NCBI RefSeq assembly: GCF_900128925.1
Contig: NZ_FQUJ01000003.1
Location: 206,940 to 270,939, forward strand
DNA length: 64,000 bases
Reading direction: 5' to 3'
Source: Modicisalibacter ilicicola DSM 19980
Lineage (GTDB): Bacteria; Pseudomonadota; Gammaproteobacteria; Pseudomonadales; Halomonadaceae
In this document: piece by piece, positions 15,901-27,328 of the stretch
How positions within the stretch are numbered: position 1 is the stretch's first letter
How the letters are laid out: each line of letters starts with the position of its first letter
The notes under the pieces: model-generated
The model's database searches: none
The model's input: only the letters and a program-made list of their open reading frames with translations
Told to the model about the DNA's origin: nothing
Position numbers and translations under genes: made by a program

Positions 15901-18656
15901 CCTTGATCGAGGTAGGTGGCGTAGGATTTTTCATAGCCGGCAGTTACCGCGGTGCGATCGTTGACGATATCGCCGTCGATGGCGTCCAGATCGACCCGGC
16001 CGCCGCGAATCTCGCCGGCCATGGCGTTGCGGATCGACTCCTGTGCCGTCAGGGCAAGTCGATCATCCGCCTCGACCAGGCCACCCTGGAGGATAGTGCC
16101 GCCACTGGTCGCGGCGAGATTGTCGCTGGCCCGGATCGTGCCCACATTGATCAGATCGCCACCGGCAATCAGTTCGATATCGCGGCCCTGGATCAGGCTA
16201 CTACCCCGCACGTTACGCGCGTCGACCTGGGCGAGATAGAGCACCGGGGCCAGCACGGTCTCACCCTCGACTTCCTGCTTCTCCATCCAGACGATGTCGT
16301 GGGTGAGCGCGGCGGTCTGCTGAGGAGTCAGACCAACGCCGACCTTGAGTTGCAAGGCATCCTTGGCCGCGACGGCGTTATCCATCAGATAACGGTACTG
16401 GGCGTAGTCGTTCGAGAGGGTGTCGTCGAGGAAGCGCTGCCCGGTGTTGGCCTGAACGGCGTCGCGGATCAGGCGCGATTCATAGCGGCCATCGCCGAGT
16501 AGCTTGTAGGCGCCATCATCGGTGTAGCCCAATTTGTCGAGCATATAACCGGACCCCAGGAAGCTGTCGACGCTGGTGAGTTCCGGATTGGTCTCGATCA
16601 GATAACGGCTTTGCGGTGAGCTGTTGCGAACAAAGAGCCCGTAATTGCCCTGGGGCAGGCGGAAAGACGACAGCTGAGTGGGTGCGACACGGGCAAAGAC
16701 GGCGTCGTGATAGTTGGCGACGGCGTCTGAGCCGACCAATGGACTATCGGCAGACGTGTCGGTCCGGGAATTAAGCGTGATCTCCAGCGAGTTGACCGGG
16801 GCGCTGGTGGAACTATTGCCAAGGCGGCCATTTAGCTGGGTGTGGGTGTTATTATTGATAGTGCCGTTTTGAATAGTGTCGCCCGCATTGATGACAACTC
16901 GATTTCCCGCCTGAATTATTCCGCTTTCGCCACCATCCAGATCAGTAATAGTGGTCACATCACTTTTCAGCGTGTTGCTGTTTAATTTTGAGGGAAGGCT
17001 TAAAAGGTTACCGCCTGAGCCGACTCCTCCTTTCTGATTCCATTCAGCGACCATCGAGGAAAATTGATCAACATCACCATTAGGGACCGTGTAATATGTT
17101 GTTTCATTTTTTGTATCAGTCTTACTTCTAGTCACATAAGCAGAAAGAGTAAATTCATAGGCTCGCTCATGATCTACCGAACTCAGCCCACCTCCTGAAT
17201 TTTCAAGGCTATGTGCAAAAATATAAATATCGTTATTCGCATAAATATTGCTATTAGAGTTTAGCATTTTGTGGCTTTTTATAGTAAGATTGCCACCAGA
17301 AGAAATGATCCCGTCGGCTGAATTTTTTGATATTAAGTATTCACCTAGCTCATGAACTGCCACACTGTAACCATATTTATCTCTACTACTATCCCTAAAC
17401 CGACAGGAATTAGGCCCCGTCATCGTATGTCCTGAGCACTGATGAGTACCGCTTTCATATCTGTAGCCAGGAATTAAAGTTTTGTCTACGTCGATATAGT
17501 TCGATGTGGCGTTGTAGAAAGTATCGAACTCATCTTTCGTATTTAACAGGGAGGCTGTATGTAAACTTACCCCCCTTTTCGCCTCAATCGTCCCCGAACG
17601 ATTCTCAAGGCTATCCGCTTTATTGTTCTGATCATCGCGCGCAAAGTTGAGAGCGCCTTGGCTGTAGATATCGCCATAGCGGTTGAAGAGGCGCTTACCA
17701 TGCAAGGTCATATCACCGCCGGAGAACAACAGCGTATCGGGGCGATTGTCGATAGACCCATGACTTGCGATGCGAAGATCCTGCTGGCTGCCCAGAGTGC
17801 CACGGTTGTTGACGTAATTGGCCTGAATGTCGACATTGCCTTGGCCCGTCAGGCGGCCCAGGTTATCGAGGGTGCCACTCAGGAAATACGTCGAGGTATC
17901 ACCGCTGGCAAGCCGGCCGTCGTGCTGGGTCAGGTGGCGCGCCCTCACGGTGAGATCGCCCTGGGTGGAAATCAGGCCACGATTGGTGATGTCGCCGCTC
18001 GTACGCAGCGATAAGGCATTATTCGCCAATAGCTCGCCGGCGTTGTTAAGGCTCGTCGACTCCAGGCTCAAGTTATCGGCGGAGGCAATGCGCTCGTCCT
18101 CTTCGACTGTCAAGGCTTGATCGAGCGTGATACCGAGCGGCCCCTTGAACAGCCATTTGCCAATACTCATGACTTGCTCGATGGTCGCCAGGCCGCTACC
18201 AGCGCCCTGCACTTGCCCATCCTGATTGGTCAAGGCACCGGCTATCAGATTGAATAGCCCCATGCCGGCATGATTCAGTTGGCCCTGAACATTGAGGAGT
18301 GTCTTTGCCTTGAGCCAGAAGTCCTGGTTGGCGATATCAACGCGACCCGCATCATTGTCGAATGTGCCGGCCATTTCCAGGCGACTTTCACCACTCTCTC
18401 CCAATGCTCGTAGATCGCCATCGTTGTTATGCAGCGTGTCGGCGTGAATATGCAGGCCTTCACTGGCTTCGACCATGCCACTGGCGTTATCCAGTCGACC
18501 GGCTTCCAGATGAATGTTGCGTCCTGCCAGCAGCCCTTTACGGTTATCTATCGCTCCGACCCCATCCAGCCGCAGACGATCGCCAATCAGAATGCCGTCA
18601 GTATTATCCAGCTCCAGGCCCCCCGTAAGTGCTAACTCACCTTGTGCGACCTGCAG
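12945..18656 (-). pseudogene. cdiA: CdiA, C-terminal three quarters (after a frameshift), with toxin domain
   Basis: This frame continues the filamentous-hemagglutinin repeats of the segment at 18632-20455 after a one-base frameshift at about 18657-18661. It holds FHA-type repeats, an AT-rich unique region (about 16850-17640, Cys-containing, YESGTHQCSGHTMTGPNSC), and further repeats. A hydrophobic DUF637 region (GAGAALAIAIVAIAFVGPAA) and a Cys-rich pre-toxin after YNYLTHKQ follow. The final ~90 residues start near GGKHAGFLKNN and end KWPSDIRRQEEQRDILKGIL. I do not recognise the toxin family; the conserved-looking His, Trp and Arg/Glu positions could suit a nuclease, but that is a guess. An internal ATG exists at 18476, but a product from it would lack the secretion domain. 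Confidence 0.82.
16840..17640 (-). other. AT-rich unique region inside cdiA (candidate receptor-binding domain)
   Basis: Base composition drops sharply against flanking repeat-coding DNA. The encoded stretch (dense in Asn, Ser, Thr and Tyr, with two cysteines in THQCSGHTMTGPNSC) has no FHA-repeat periodicity. In characterised CdiA proteins the receptor-binding domain sits mid-protein and varies between strains; this is the best candidate here. Confidence 0.5.
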
Positions 18657-20455
18657 GGCCCTTCGTGGTTATTTAATCGGTCGCTCATGCCAAGGTTCAT
18701 CGCCTCTTGCGCGGCAACCAATCCCCGTTCGTTGTCGAGATTGCCCAATACCAAAGTGACGCGATCACCGACCACGTCACCCTGCTGATTATTCAAGTGA
18801 TTGGCTTGAATCATGACATCGGCGGCAGTCACCACACCCTGGGCACTGTTGTCGAAGCCCTCGACCACTGCGGCTTCGATGGCCTGCTGCGCCACCATGA
18901 CGCCGCCCTTATTGTCGACCTCCCCCGCCTGGAAACTGATATTGCGTGCCGTCAACTGGCCATCCCGGTTGATCAAACTGCCAATACTGGCCGTAAGATC
19001 CCCATCGTCGAGGAAAAAAGAACCTGACGTGTTGTCGATCCGGTCGAAGGCAAGCTCAACGTTTTGCTGCTGGCCGAACTGTATCGTGCCTCCCAGGTTG
19101 TCCAGATAGCGGGCATCCAGTTCGAGGGCGTTGGTCGCGGCCAACGTCGCCGCTTCGCCCTGGTTAGCGAGGGTTTCGGTCGCGATCGAGACGCGTTGAC
19201 CCCGAATGACGGCGGTATTGACGACACGCTCGCGAGCATCGATCGCAATCTCCTGGGCGAGCAATTGCGCCGTGTTGCGCGTTTCGCGCGCTTCGACCGC
19301 AAGGCGGCCGGTGGCATCGAGACGACCATCGTTATCGAGCTGATCAGCTTGCAGGGAGAGGTCGGCACTCGGCTGACGTTGGCCATCCTGAATCCCGGCA
19401 ATGATCTGGCCGGTGTTATGCAGACGCTGTCCCGCGTCCAGCATGATATTGCCGGCGCTGGTCAGGTTGCTTTCGACATCGAGATGTTCGTCGGTACGTA
19501 TCCCGACCCCCTCCACTGCATGCACATCGGCGTTTAACGTCGCTGAATTAGCCTCGACTATCACGCGCCCCACACTGGAGGCATTGTTCAGGCTCAGATG
19601 GCCGGCAGCGTCGATCTCGATGTCACCGCCGCTGGCCGCCATGTCACCCGCCAACCGGACCCCCACGCCAGCCTCGGTGCCGACCAGCTTGATGCTACCG
19701 GCGTACATGCCACCCAGCGCCGAGGCATCGATGGCCAAATCGGGTACATCGCCCTTGCCTTGGCGCGGCATGGTCGCCAAGGTGTCGGCGTCGACATCGC
19801 TTGCGCCGGTGACAACATTGAGCCTGTTGGCGTGTAGCTCGGCATTCAGCTTGGCAGCACGGGTGATGATGTCGAATTGATCGACCTGGGTGGCGTCGAG
19901 CCCTAGCCCTTCGATGGTGACCTTGCCTTGATCGACGGCAAAATGCTCGAGTTCGCCATTTTCGATAACGGGCTTGCCCGTGGAGAGCGTCACTCTGGGG
20001 CTGTTGATGAAGCCGCAGCCACTACAGGTGATGCCATAGGGGTTGGCGACGACGACGTTTGCCGCCTGCCCGGCGACTTCGGTGTAGCCTTCGAGTCGGC
20101 TGGGGCTGCCACCATTGACTTCATTGATGATCAGTTGCGCCGCCTTGCCACGCAGGTTGGGGTTACCGACGACAAGGCCGCCAAGCTGAGTCGACTGCAA
20201 TTTGCTCGTGGCGTTATTTAGAATCACGCCCTGCTTGGCGACGTTATAATCCTTGAAGGTGTTGTGCGAGAGCCCTTTGCCGTTAGGTGTCGCGATGTTG
20301 ACGATGGGCACTCCATTGCCGGCCTTGTCCAGGGTGGTATTGCTGGAATTGGGCGCCACCCGGATGCCATCGGCAAAAACGACGACCGGATGCCAGAACA
20401 TCGTGTTGACGAGGATGATGGACACATAACGGCTCAATGGGCTGTTAATATTCAC
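18632..20455 (-). pseudogene. cdiA: CdiA/FhaB-type exoprotein, N-terminal TPS domain (frameshifted 3' end)
   Basis: The frame encodes 607 residues. A signal peptide (SIILVNTMFWHPVVVFA) is followed by the two-partner-secretion domain with NPNLRGKAAQLIINEVNGG and NPYGITCSGCGFINSPRVTL, which is recognised by the CdiB transporter. FHA-type repeats then begin. The frame ends prematurely as NNHEGPCRSHKVS. Removing one base deficit in GAAGGGCCCTGCAGG restores EGALQVAQGELAL and continues into the next segment, giving a CdiA of about 2,500 residues. If real, the mutation yields a secreted stub without toxin. Confidence 0.88.
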
Positions 20456-20510
20456 GGTCTTTTCCCTGCGCTATTTTTTTAATTCTCGATAATCGTATTC
20501 AACACATCAT

Positions 20511-22229
20511 TTAAAAGAAGGCTTCGACGCTGAAGTACACCGGCGTCTCTCTTTTTTCGAAGATATCGGGCCGTTCGAGCGAGTGGGCGAAACTAATATT
20601 TGCCGCGAGGTGTTCACCGCGCAGTCCGAATCCAACGGCATAGCCGCTTAAACGGCCACTCAACTCAGGGTTGTATCTACCCTGGTGGATCACACCCACG
20701 TCATAGGCCAAGGAGGCTTCCACGTTATTGAACACCGGCCGGGCGACATCGAGAGGGCGCTGCCAGGTCACCTGGTTACGCCAGTAACCTCCGCTATCCC
20801 CACTCAAGGATTGCTCCTTGAAACCACGCACCGAACTTTGCCCACCGAGGCTCAAGCGCTGCGGGCTATACAGAACGTCCGTACTCCATTGCCCATTGAT
20901 CAGGCTCGAAAAACTCAATTGCTGCTGAAAGAGAGAAAATGGCTGTAGATAGCTCAGGGTGAGTGTCGTCTTTTTATACTGGGCCTTGGGCGTCCCCGGC
21001 ATGTCCTCGCTATCCGACTGAGCCCCAAAGACCGTCAGGCCTTTTTGCCAACCGGCATCGATATTGAAAAACGCATTGCCGACACGACGACCGTGGTTGA
21101 GTCCGATATCGAGTTCACTTAGCCGCTGGCTGCTCACCTCGATACGCGCCCCATCGATGTAATTGCGCGTCGAGAGACGGCTGATGCCGACACTGGCGGA
21201 CGTCTTGCTCACGCTGTCGCGGGCCAGTAGACGCTCGGCTTGTAGCCGGTGACGCTCGCTCTTGCCTTCAAGCGCAAAGGTGAAGCCGCTGGCTTCGGCA
21301 AGTGAGCGATAGTCGCTTTGCGTGTAGCTGTAGGAAAAGGACCAATACCCGTAAGGCAGGCTGTAATCGAGATAGCCATTTCCCGATCCGTGCCCCGGCT
21401 CGGTACTGGCATCATGGCCCAGTTGAGCCATGAAACGGTCGGCAAGGCCAAGGGGACTGTCCCATTCCAGACCTGCGCTCTGCTGCTGTTCGCCGGTGCC
21501 ATCGCTGCCGCCGTTGTTGTGTCCTAGCGTAACGCGCCAAGGCTTCTGTCTCGCATTGGCTATCTGGACACGACTCCCCCCAGGGGTATTACCCGGCACG
21601 AGCTCCATGGTGGCTTGATAGGAAGGGAGTCGATTCAACTGGTCGATCAGCTGTTCCAGATCGCGCAGATTAAGCGCGTCTCCCGCCTCCGCTGGCGATG
21701 CCATGCTCAGCTCGCGAGGCGTCGGAGAATCTCCCTGGCTTTCAATCGCTTCGACCTTGCCTTCGATGACGGCAACGCGCAGCGTTTTTCGGGAAAGGTC
21801 TTGTTGAGGCAAATAGGCACGTGTCGTGATATAGCCACGGTCGATATACGCCTGGGTGATCGTGCGCAGGAGTTCATTCAGGTCGCTGACCGTCAGGCAG
21901 CGATCGATGAATGGACTGACTAGCTGTTGCCATGTCTTGTCGTCGAGGAGTGTCACGCCCTCCAACGCGATATCGTCGACCGGGAAACATTGCGCTTCGG
22001 GTGACGTAGGTACCGATGGCAGCTCCATACGTTCGCCGGGAAGGCGTTCCAGCTCTTGTAGTTTCTGCTGCTGCTCTTCCAGCAGGCGCTGCTGGTCCTC
22101 ACGGATGAAGTTTCGAGTCGCAGGACTCTCGGTCGTGCCAGAGGGCATATCGGCGGCAAGCACGGCACTCGACCACCAGCATAGAGCGACAAGCCCCAGG
22201 TAGTTCAGGCACTTTTCTTTATACCCCAT
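20511..22229 (-). CDS. cdiB: CdiB/ShlB-type two-partner secretion transporter
   Basis: A 572-residue outer-membrane protein of the TpsB/FhaC class. It has an N-terminal signal peptide (CLNYLGLVALCWWSSAVLA), a periplasmic linker with Q-rich helix (DQQRLLEEQQQKLQELERL), and POTRA domains (SDLNELLRTITQAYIDRGYI; AVIEGKVEAI). A 16-strand barrel with the VRGF-type motif (SVRGFKEQSLSGDSGGYW) ends in the C-terminal phenylalanines FSVEAFF. It exports CdiA. The start at ATG 22229 was chosen over an upstream TTG. It precedes cdiA by 55 bp in one operon. Confidence 0.93.
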   Translation of the reverse strand: MGYKEKCLNYLGLVALCWWSSAVLAADMPSGTTESPATRNFIREDQQRLLEEQQQKLQELERLPGERMELPSVPTSPEAQCFPVDDIALEGVTLLDDKTWQQLVSPFIDRCLTVSDLNELLRTITQAYIDRGYITTRAYLPQQDLSRKTLRVAVIEGKVEAIESQGDSPTPRELSMASPAEAGDALNLRDLEQLIDQLNRLPSYQATMELVPGNTPGGSRVQIANARQKPWRVTLGHNNGGSDGTGEQQQSAGLEWDSPLGLADRFMAQLGHDASTEPGHGSGNGYLDYSLPYGYWSFSYSYTQSDYRSLAEASGFTFALEGKSERHRLQAERLLARDSVSKTSASVGISRLSTRNYIDGARIEVSSQRLSELDIGLNHGRRVGNAFFNIDAGWQKGLTVFGAQSDSEDMPGTPKAQYKKTTLTLSYLQPFSLFQQQLSFSSLINGQWSTDVLYSPQRLSLGGQSSVRGFKEQSLSGDSGGYWRNQVTWQRPLDVARPVFNNVEASLAYDVGVIHQGRYNPELSGRLSGYAVGFGLRGEHLAANISFAHSLERPDIFEKRETPVYFSVEAFF

Positions 22230-22294
22230 CCGTTTCCCGCCACTTTTCCAAGAAGCCAATTTCAAGGAATAACGGCAGCGACAAGAAAATATTT

Positions 22295-22338
22295 AACAAA
22301 AATTAACAAAGGCTTGCTCCGACGCTGGAACAAGCCTT
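22295..22338 (-). terminator. rho-independent-like terminator after rluB
   Basis: On the minus strand, AAGGCTTG and CAAGCCTT form an 8-bp stem with a 14-base loop, followed by TGTTAATTTTTG. It lies 30 bp after the rluB stop and overlaps the probable cdiBA promoter region. Confidence 0.6.
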
Positions 22339-22368
22339 CTACTCAAACACCCTCGATCGAAAACCGCG

Positions 22369-23232
22369 TCAGCGCTTGTGTCGCGGCGCCTTGGGCTTGC
22401 GCATGGCGCGCACCGGGCGGCGCTTGTTCTTGTCGCGGCTCCAGCGGTTCTGCTCGTCCGGGGTCAGGTCGGGCACCTTGCGCGGTTCGAGACCGGCCAG
22501 GTGGGAGAGGTCGTCGATCTCGTCCTGGCTGAGTTCGACCCATTCGCCGGCCTTGGCCCGCTTGTCGATGAAGATGTTGCCGTAGCGCACGCGCTTTAGG
22601 CGGCTGACGGTGAGCCCCTGGGATTCCCACAGCCTGCGCACCTCGCGGTTGCGCCCTTCCATGATCACCACGTGGAACCAGGTGTTGATGCCTTCGCCGC
22701 CGAACTCCTGCACGTCGGTGAAGCGCGCGGGGCCATCCTCGAGCATCACGCCCTCGACCATGGCCACGACCTGCTCGCGCTTGACGTTACCCATCACCCG
22801 CACGGCGTATTCGCGTTCGACCTGGGTCGAGGGGTGCATCAGGCGATTGGCGAGTTCGCCGTCGGTGGTGAACAGCAACAGGCCGCTGGTGTTGATGTCC
22901 AGGCGGCCAATGGCGATCCAGCGCTCGCCCTTGAGGCGCGGCAGGCGTTCGAAGACGGTGCGCCGCCCTTCCGGGTCCTTGCGGGTGCACAGCTCGCCCT
23001 CGGGCTTGTTGTACATGATGACCCGGCGCGGCACTTCCTCGGCGCCGCGCAGGTTGAGCGGGCGGTCGTCGAAGGTGACCTTGTCGCGGGCCTCGACACG
23101 GTCGCCCAGGGAGGCGACCTGGCCGTTGACCTTGACGCGCCCGGCGCCGATGGCGGTTTCCATCTCGCGGCGCGATCCCAGGCCGGCTCGGGCGAGGACT
23201 TTCTGCAGTTTTTCGGTAGGAGTGGTAGTCAT
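22369..23232 (-). CDS. rluB: 23S rRNA pseudouridine synthase RluB
   Basis: A 287-residue protein with an N-terminal S4 RNA-binding domain ([19 protein letters not shown]) and the RsuA/RluB catalytic motif [19 protein letters not shown] with the nucleophilic aspartate. The C-terminal tail is basic ([19 protein letters not shown]). It modifies U2605 (E. coli numbering) in 23S rRNA. The start overlaps the scpB stop by 4 bp, as in many gammaproteobacteria. Confidence 0.94.
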   Translation of the reverse strand: MTTTPTEKLQKVLARAGLGSRREMETAIGAGRVKVNGQVASLGDRVEARDKVTFDDRPLNLRGAEEVPRRVIMYNKPEGELCTRKDPEGRRTVFERLPRLKGERWIAIGRLDINTSGLLLFTTDGELANRLMHPSTQVEREYAVRVMGNVKREQVVAMVEGVMLEDGPARFTDVQEFGGEGINTWFHVVIMEGRNREVRRLWESQGLTVSRLKRVRYGNIFIDKRAKAGEWVELSQDEIDDLSHLAGLEPRKVPDLTPDEQNRWSRDKNKRRPVRAMRKPKAPRHKR

Positions 23233-24122
23233 GAGTCGGACGTAGTCTCGTCTGATGAGTGTTCCGCGCCCGCGAGGCCGTCATCGTCGCTTTCGCTCTC
23301 GACGGTCTGCGGGTTGCGGGCGCGTTCGGCCAAGCGCGCTTCGAGATCGGCGAAGCTGAGTCTCGGCCGGTCGGACGCCATCCCGGCGTGGGTTTCGTCG
23401 TCGGCCATCCCGGCCGTCGTTTGCTGCTCTTCTTGCTTTTCTTGCCCTTCTTGCAACGATTCCGGTGCTACCGGCTCGTTCAGCGCGGGGGCGTCATCGG
23501 TGCTGCCGTCTTCGCTCGGTGCTGCGTGCCCCGCGCTCGCCTGGGCTCCCTGAATATCGATCTCGTCTTCGTATCGCGTCTCTTCGAGCAGGTCGAAGCC
23601 CTTGAGTTCGTGCATCGGCGGCAAGGCATCCAGGGTCTTCAGGCCGAAGTCGTCGAGGAACTGGCGGGTGGTGGCGTAGACCGCCGGACGCCCCGGCACG
23701 TCGCGATGGCCGACCACGCGAATCCAGCCGCGTTCGTTCAGGGTGCGCATGATCGAACTGCTCACCGCAACGCCGCGCACCTCTTCGATATCGCCGCGTG
23801 TCACCGGCTGGCGATAGGCGATGAGCGCCAGGGTCTCGAGCAGTGCTCGCGAATAGCGCTGCGGACGCTCGTCCCACAACCGCGAGACCCAGGGCGAGAG
23901 ACGCTGGCGAATGCGCACCTGAAAACCGGAGGCCGACTCGGTCAACTCCAGCGCCGAGTTCTCCAGCCGCGCGGCCAGTTCCGCCAGGGCATCGCGCAAT
24001 TCGCGGCGCGGCGGACGCTCCCGTTCGTCGAACAGGCCCTCCAGACGCTCCACCGGCAAGGGTTCGCCCGCCGCCAGCAGCGCTGCCTCGAGAATCTCGT
24101 CGAGCCGGACGCTATCGCTCAT
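23229..24122 (-). CDS. scpB: segregation and condensation protein B (ScpB)
   Basis: A 297-residue protein. The first ~190 residues are the tandem winged-helix ScpB fold ([59 protein letters not shown]). It bridges ScpA-SMC during chromosome compaction. A long acidic, low-complexity tail (Glu/Gln/Ser/Asp-rich) of about 100 residues is added, common in Halomonas-like relatives. It overlaps both scpA and rluB by 4 bp. Confidence 0.94.
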   Translation of the reverse strand: MSDSVRLDEILEAALLAAGEPLPVERLEGLFDERERPPRRELRDALAELAARLENSALELTESASGFQVRIRQRLSPWVSRLWDERPQRYSRALLETLALIAYRQPVTRGDIEEVRGVAVSSSIMRTLNERGWIRVVGHRDVPGRPAVYATTRQFLDDFGLKTLDALPPMHELKGFDLLEETRYEDEIDIQGAQASAGHAAPSEDGSTDDAPALNEPVAPESLQEGQEKQEEQQTTAGMADDETHAGMASDRPRLSFADLEARLAERARNPQTVESESDDDGLAGAEHSSDETTSDS

Positions 24123-25024
24123 GGTGTCTCCTCGAAGGCACTTTCGCCATCATCGTCACCGTCACCGGCAAGTTCGTCTATCTCCTCCGTCTCATCGACC
24201 GGCCGACGCGCCCGCACATGGATCGGCGACAGTGGCACGTTCTGCACGATCTCGATCATCATTTCCTTGGCCAGTTCGAGGATCGCCATGAAGGTCACGA
24301 TCACCCCGGCGCGCCCTTCCTCGAGGGTGAACAGCGATTCGAAAGTCGTGAAGTGCTCGTGATCGAGACGCTCCATGATGGCCAGCATGCGCTCCCGGGT
24401 GGAGAGCACCTCGCGGCTGATGGTGTGGGACTGGTTGAGTTCGGCACGCTTGAGAATGCCCGACAGGGCCCGCAGCAGCTCGTCGAGTTCGACCTCGGGA
24501 TGCACCACCCGGGTTTCCAGCATCGGCAGGCCCGCGCTGGCACCGAACCAGTCCCGGCCCAGGCGGGGCAGTTCATCCAGCCCTTCCGCGGCGAGCTTCA
24601 AGCGCTCGTACTCCTGCAGGCGGCGAATCAACTCGGCACGCGGGTCCTCTTCGCCCTCCTCGTCGTCGCCCCTGGGCGGACGCGGCAACAGGGTACGCGA
24701 CTTGATCTCGGCGAGCATCGCCGCCATCAGCAGGTATTCGCCGGCCAGGTCGATCGCCATCGCCTTCATCAGCTCGACGTATTCGATGTACTGATGGGTG
24801 ATGGCGGCCACATCGATGGCGAGGATATCCAGGTTCTGGCGTCGGATCAGGTAGAGCAGCAGGTCCAGCGGCCCCTCGAAGGTCTCGAGGAAGACCCGCA
24901 GTGCCTCCGGCGGGATATACAGGTCCTGGGGCAGCTCGGTGATCGGCTGGTCGTGCAGACGCGCCAGTACCGCCGCCGTTTCCTGAACGGCCGCCTGGTC
25001 CGGCGATTCGACGATATCCGACAT
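24119..25024 (-). CDS. scpA: segregation and condensation protein A (ScpA)
   Basis: The protein has about 301 residues and the kleisin signature FEGPLDLLLYLIRRQNLDIL, followed by AIDLAGEYLLMAAMLAEIKSR. An acidic linker and a C-terminal winged helix (AGVIVTFMAILELAKEMMIE) bind the SMC head. The start is ATG 25024; a GTG at 25033 with AGAGGA upstream is an alternative. It is first of the tightly coupled scpA-scpB-rluB unit, with radD 110 bp upstream on the same strand. Confidence 0.93.
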   Translation of the reverse strand: MSDIVESPDQAAVQETAAVLARLHDQPITELPQDLYIPPEALRVFLETFEGPLDLLLYLIRRQNLDILAIDVAAITHQYIEYVELMKAMAIDLAGEYLLMAAMLAEIKSRTLLPRPPRGDDEEGEEDPRAELIRRLQEYERLKLAAEGLDELPRLGRDWFGASAGLPMLETRVVHPEVELDELLRALSGILKRAELNQSHTISREVLSTRERMLAIMERLDHEHFTTFESLFTLEEGRAGVIVTFMAILELAKEMMIEIVQNVPLSPIHVRARRPVDETEEIDELAGDGDDDGESAFEETP

Positions 25025-25133
25025 GTCACCCACGCGCGCAAGTTCCTCTGGCTATTCTGTGCTTCGCAGCGCACCACCAAACCCGCAGTCTACCAAGGTA
25101 GAGGACACGGCAGAACGTTGGATTGACGAGGTT

Positions 25134-26942
25134 TCAACCCGCATCTCCGGCAGCCGAGGCTTTGCGATGGCGGCCCACGTAATCGAACAGCTTCTCGCGC
25201 ACCTGCCAATGGCGCCCTGCCCGTCGGCCGATCACGAAATCCGGCGCCTTGAGGCGTCGGCGCTCGGCGATGACTGCCTCCGGCGACGTGGGCCGCCAGT
25301 TCGCCCCCGGGGCACGCAGGTGATGGCGCAGGAAGGCCGCGGCGAAGGCGCCGCGCTGGGCCGGCGTTTCCAGCGCGAACCACTCGTCGAGGGTCGCGCC
25401 GTCCTCGTCGTGGTAGGTCACCTTGAGCCGCGGCAGCCCGCGCCCGTTGCGGGTCGCCTCGAGCTGCATGCCGCTGACCCTAAGCACCCGGGCATCCTTC
25501 AGGCGCAGCGCCGCCTTCAGCTTGTCGTCGGGATCGACCAGCCGTTCGCCGCAGCCGTGGCAAGCGCGGGCGGCGATGTCATTCTCGGCGCCGCAGGCCT
25601 CGCAGGTCTTGAAGCGGAAGCGGAAATCACACTGGCTTCGTTTTCCTTGATGATCATCAACAAGCCCTTGGCAGCGCCGGCCATGATGCTCGATGACGAG
25701 ATCGCCGTCGCGCTTGCCCCAGAAAAGGTTGGCATGGCCGCAGGACGGGCATTCCACCTGCACCGGTTCGCTGTCGCTGTCCGGCTTGGGCGAGCCGATC
25801 TCGGGCGCATAGAGGTCCCAGGGATTGCCGGCGTAATCGAGGATCAGGCAATCGGTCTTGCCGGGTGCCAGGCGCAGGCCGCGGCCGACGATCTGCTGGT
25901 AGAGACCCACGGACTCGGTGGGCCGCAGGATGGCGATCAGATCCACATGGGGCGCGTCGAAGCCGGTGGTGAGCACCGCGACATTGACCAGGTACTTCAA
26001 GCGCTCGGTCTTGAACGCCTCGATCAGCCGCTGGCGCTCCCTGGAGGGCGTCGCTCCGGTAATCAGCGCTGCCTCGTCGGCAGGCAGGTAACCGAGTATC
26101 TCCTCGGCGTGGTCCACGGTGGCGGCGAACAGCATCACCCCGCGGCGGTCGCGGGCACGGGCGACGATCTCCTCGATGATGGTCGGCGTGGCGCGGTTGC
26201 CACGCACCACCCGGTTGAGCTCCTCCTCGGCGAACAGCCCCCGCGCGTTGGGGGCGAGTCGCGAGAAGTCGTAGCGCTCCACGGCGGCGTCCACGCGGAC
26301 CGGCGGTGCCAGATAGCCCTGCTTGACCATCAGCCGCAGCGGCTGCTCGAACACGCACGCCTGGAAGAAGCAGTCCGCCTCGCCGCGTACCATGCCGTGA
26401 CAATGGCGATGATAGATGAAGCCCTGCCCCAGGCGGTACGGGGTGGCAGTCAAGCCGAGAATCTTGAGGCGTGGATTGGCGCGCTTGAGGTGGTCGATGA
26501 CCTGGCGATAGCTGGCGTCCTTGTCCGGCGACACGCGGTGGCACTCGTCGATCACCAGCAGCGTGAAACCGCCCTTCTCGAAACTGTCCAGGTTGCGCAC
26601 CACGGACTGCACCGAACCGAACACCACCTGGCGCTCGGCCTGCTTTTGCCCCAGCCCGGCGCTGAAGATGTCCGCGTCCAGGCCGTAGGCCTGATACTTG
26701 GCATGATTCTGCTCCACCAGCTCGCGCACGTGGGCCAGTACCAGCACCCGGCCGCGAGCCAGGCGCGCCAGTTCGGCGATCACCAGCGACTTGCCGCTGC
26801 CGGTGGGCAACACCACGACTGCCGGCGCGTGGCTGTCGCGAAAGTGCTCGACCACCCGCGTCACCGCCTGCTGCTGATAGGGGCGAAGCCTGGGCGGCGA
26901 TGGAACGGGCGCGATTCGCGCACTGGATTCTTGGCTGGACAT
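25134..26942 (-). CDS. radD: DEAD/DEAH-box helicase, RadD (YejH)-like
   Basis: A 602-residue superfamily 2 helicase. Motif I is VLPTGSGKS, motif II is DECH, motif III is LTATPYRLG and motif VI is [10 protein letters not shown] four-cysteine zinc site ([29 protein letters not shown]) follows, as in RadD. E. coli RadD acts in double-strand-break repair with RecA and SSB. The protein starts at ATG 26942. It is probably the promoter-proximal gene ahead of scpAB-rluB. Confidence 0.88.
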   Translation of the reverse strand: MSSQESSARIAPVPSPPRLRPYQQQAVTRVVEHFRDSHAPAVVVLPTGSGKSLVIAELARLARGRVLVLAHVRELVEQNHAKYQAYGLDADIFSAGLGQKQAERQVVFGSVQSVVRNLDSFEKGGFTLLVIDECHRVSPDKDASYRQVIDHLKRANPRLKILGLTATPYRLGQGFIYHRHCHGMVRGEADCFFQACVFEQPLRLMVKQGYLAPPVRVDAAVERYDFSRLAPNARGLFAEEELNRVVRGNRATPTIIEEIVARARDRRGVMLFAATVDHAEEILGYLPADEAALITGATPSRERQRLIEAFKTERLKYLVNVAVLTTGFDAPHVDLIAILRPTESVGLYQQIVGRGLRLAPGKTDCLILDYAGNPWDLYAPEIGSPKPDSDSEPVQVECPSCGHANLFWGKRDGDLVIEHHGRRCQGLVDDHQGKRSQCDFRFRFKTCEACGAENDIAARACHGCGERLVDPDDKLKAALRLKDARVLRVSGMQLEATRNGRGLPRLKVTYHDEDGATLDEWFALETPAQRGAFAAAFLRHHLRAPGANWRPTSPEAVIAERRRLKAPDFVIGRRAGRHWQVREKLFDYVGRHRKASAAGDAG

Positions 26943-27079
26943 GATGCACGCATGTTACGCGGGTAGCCGTCATTCCCCAATGGCTGACACCGGCCGGCAA
27001 ATGGGGCTATGGTGAACGAAGCCCCTGGGCGAATGTCATTATGGTTGTCGACTCATGAGTAACGAAAAGGAGTTGGACG

Positions 27080-27319
27080 ATGAAATTTCCCGCCAAGGCT
27101 CCTACCGGACCAGAATGTCCCGAATGTGGCAGCAAGGAGAAACGCTTTCCGCCCGGCCGCGAGGGACAGTACCACGTGTTCTGCGAACAGTGTGGCTACG
27201 ACTTCGGTCGTTTCGACACCTTGAGCCGCAGCTACGAGCACATGCTAGACGATCTGGAACGCAAGCTCGGGGTGAGCCACGCCCCGCTGGATGAGCAGGG
27301 CAAGCCCATAGAACCCTAG
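27080..27319 (+). CDS. small zinc-ribbon protein, function unknown
   Basis: This 79-residue protein has two CxxC pairs (CPECGSKEKR and CEQCGYDF) spaced like a zinc ribbon, then a predicted helix (SRSYEHMLDDLERKLGV). AAAAGGAG lies 8 bases before the ATG. It stands alone between divergently oriented radD and the convergent 3' end of purL, which it approaches to 9 bp. No specific function can be assigned; small zinc ribbons often bind nucleic acids or act as protein adapters. Confidence 0.75.
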   Translation: MKFPAKAPTGPECPECGSKEKRFPPGREGQYHVFCEQCGYDFGRFDTLSRSYEHMLDDLERKLGVSHAPLDEQGKPIEP

Positions 27320-27328
27320 CGTTCGTTC

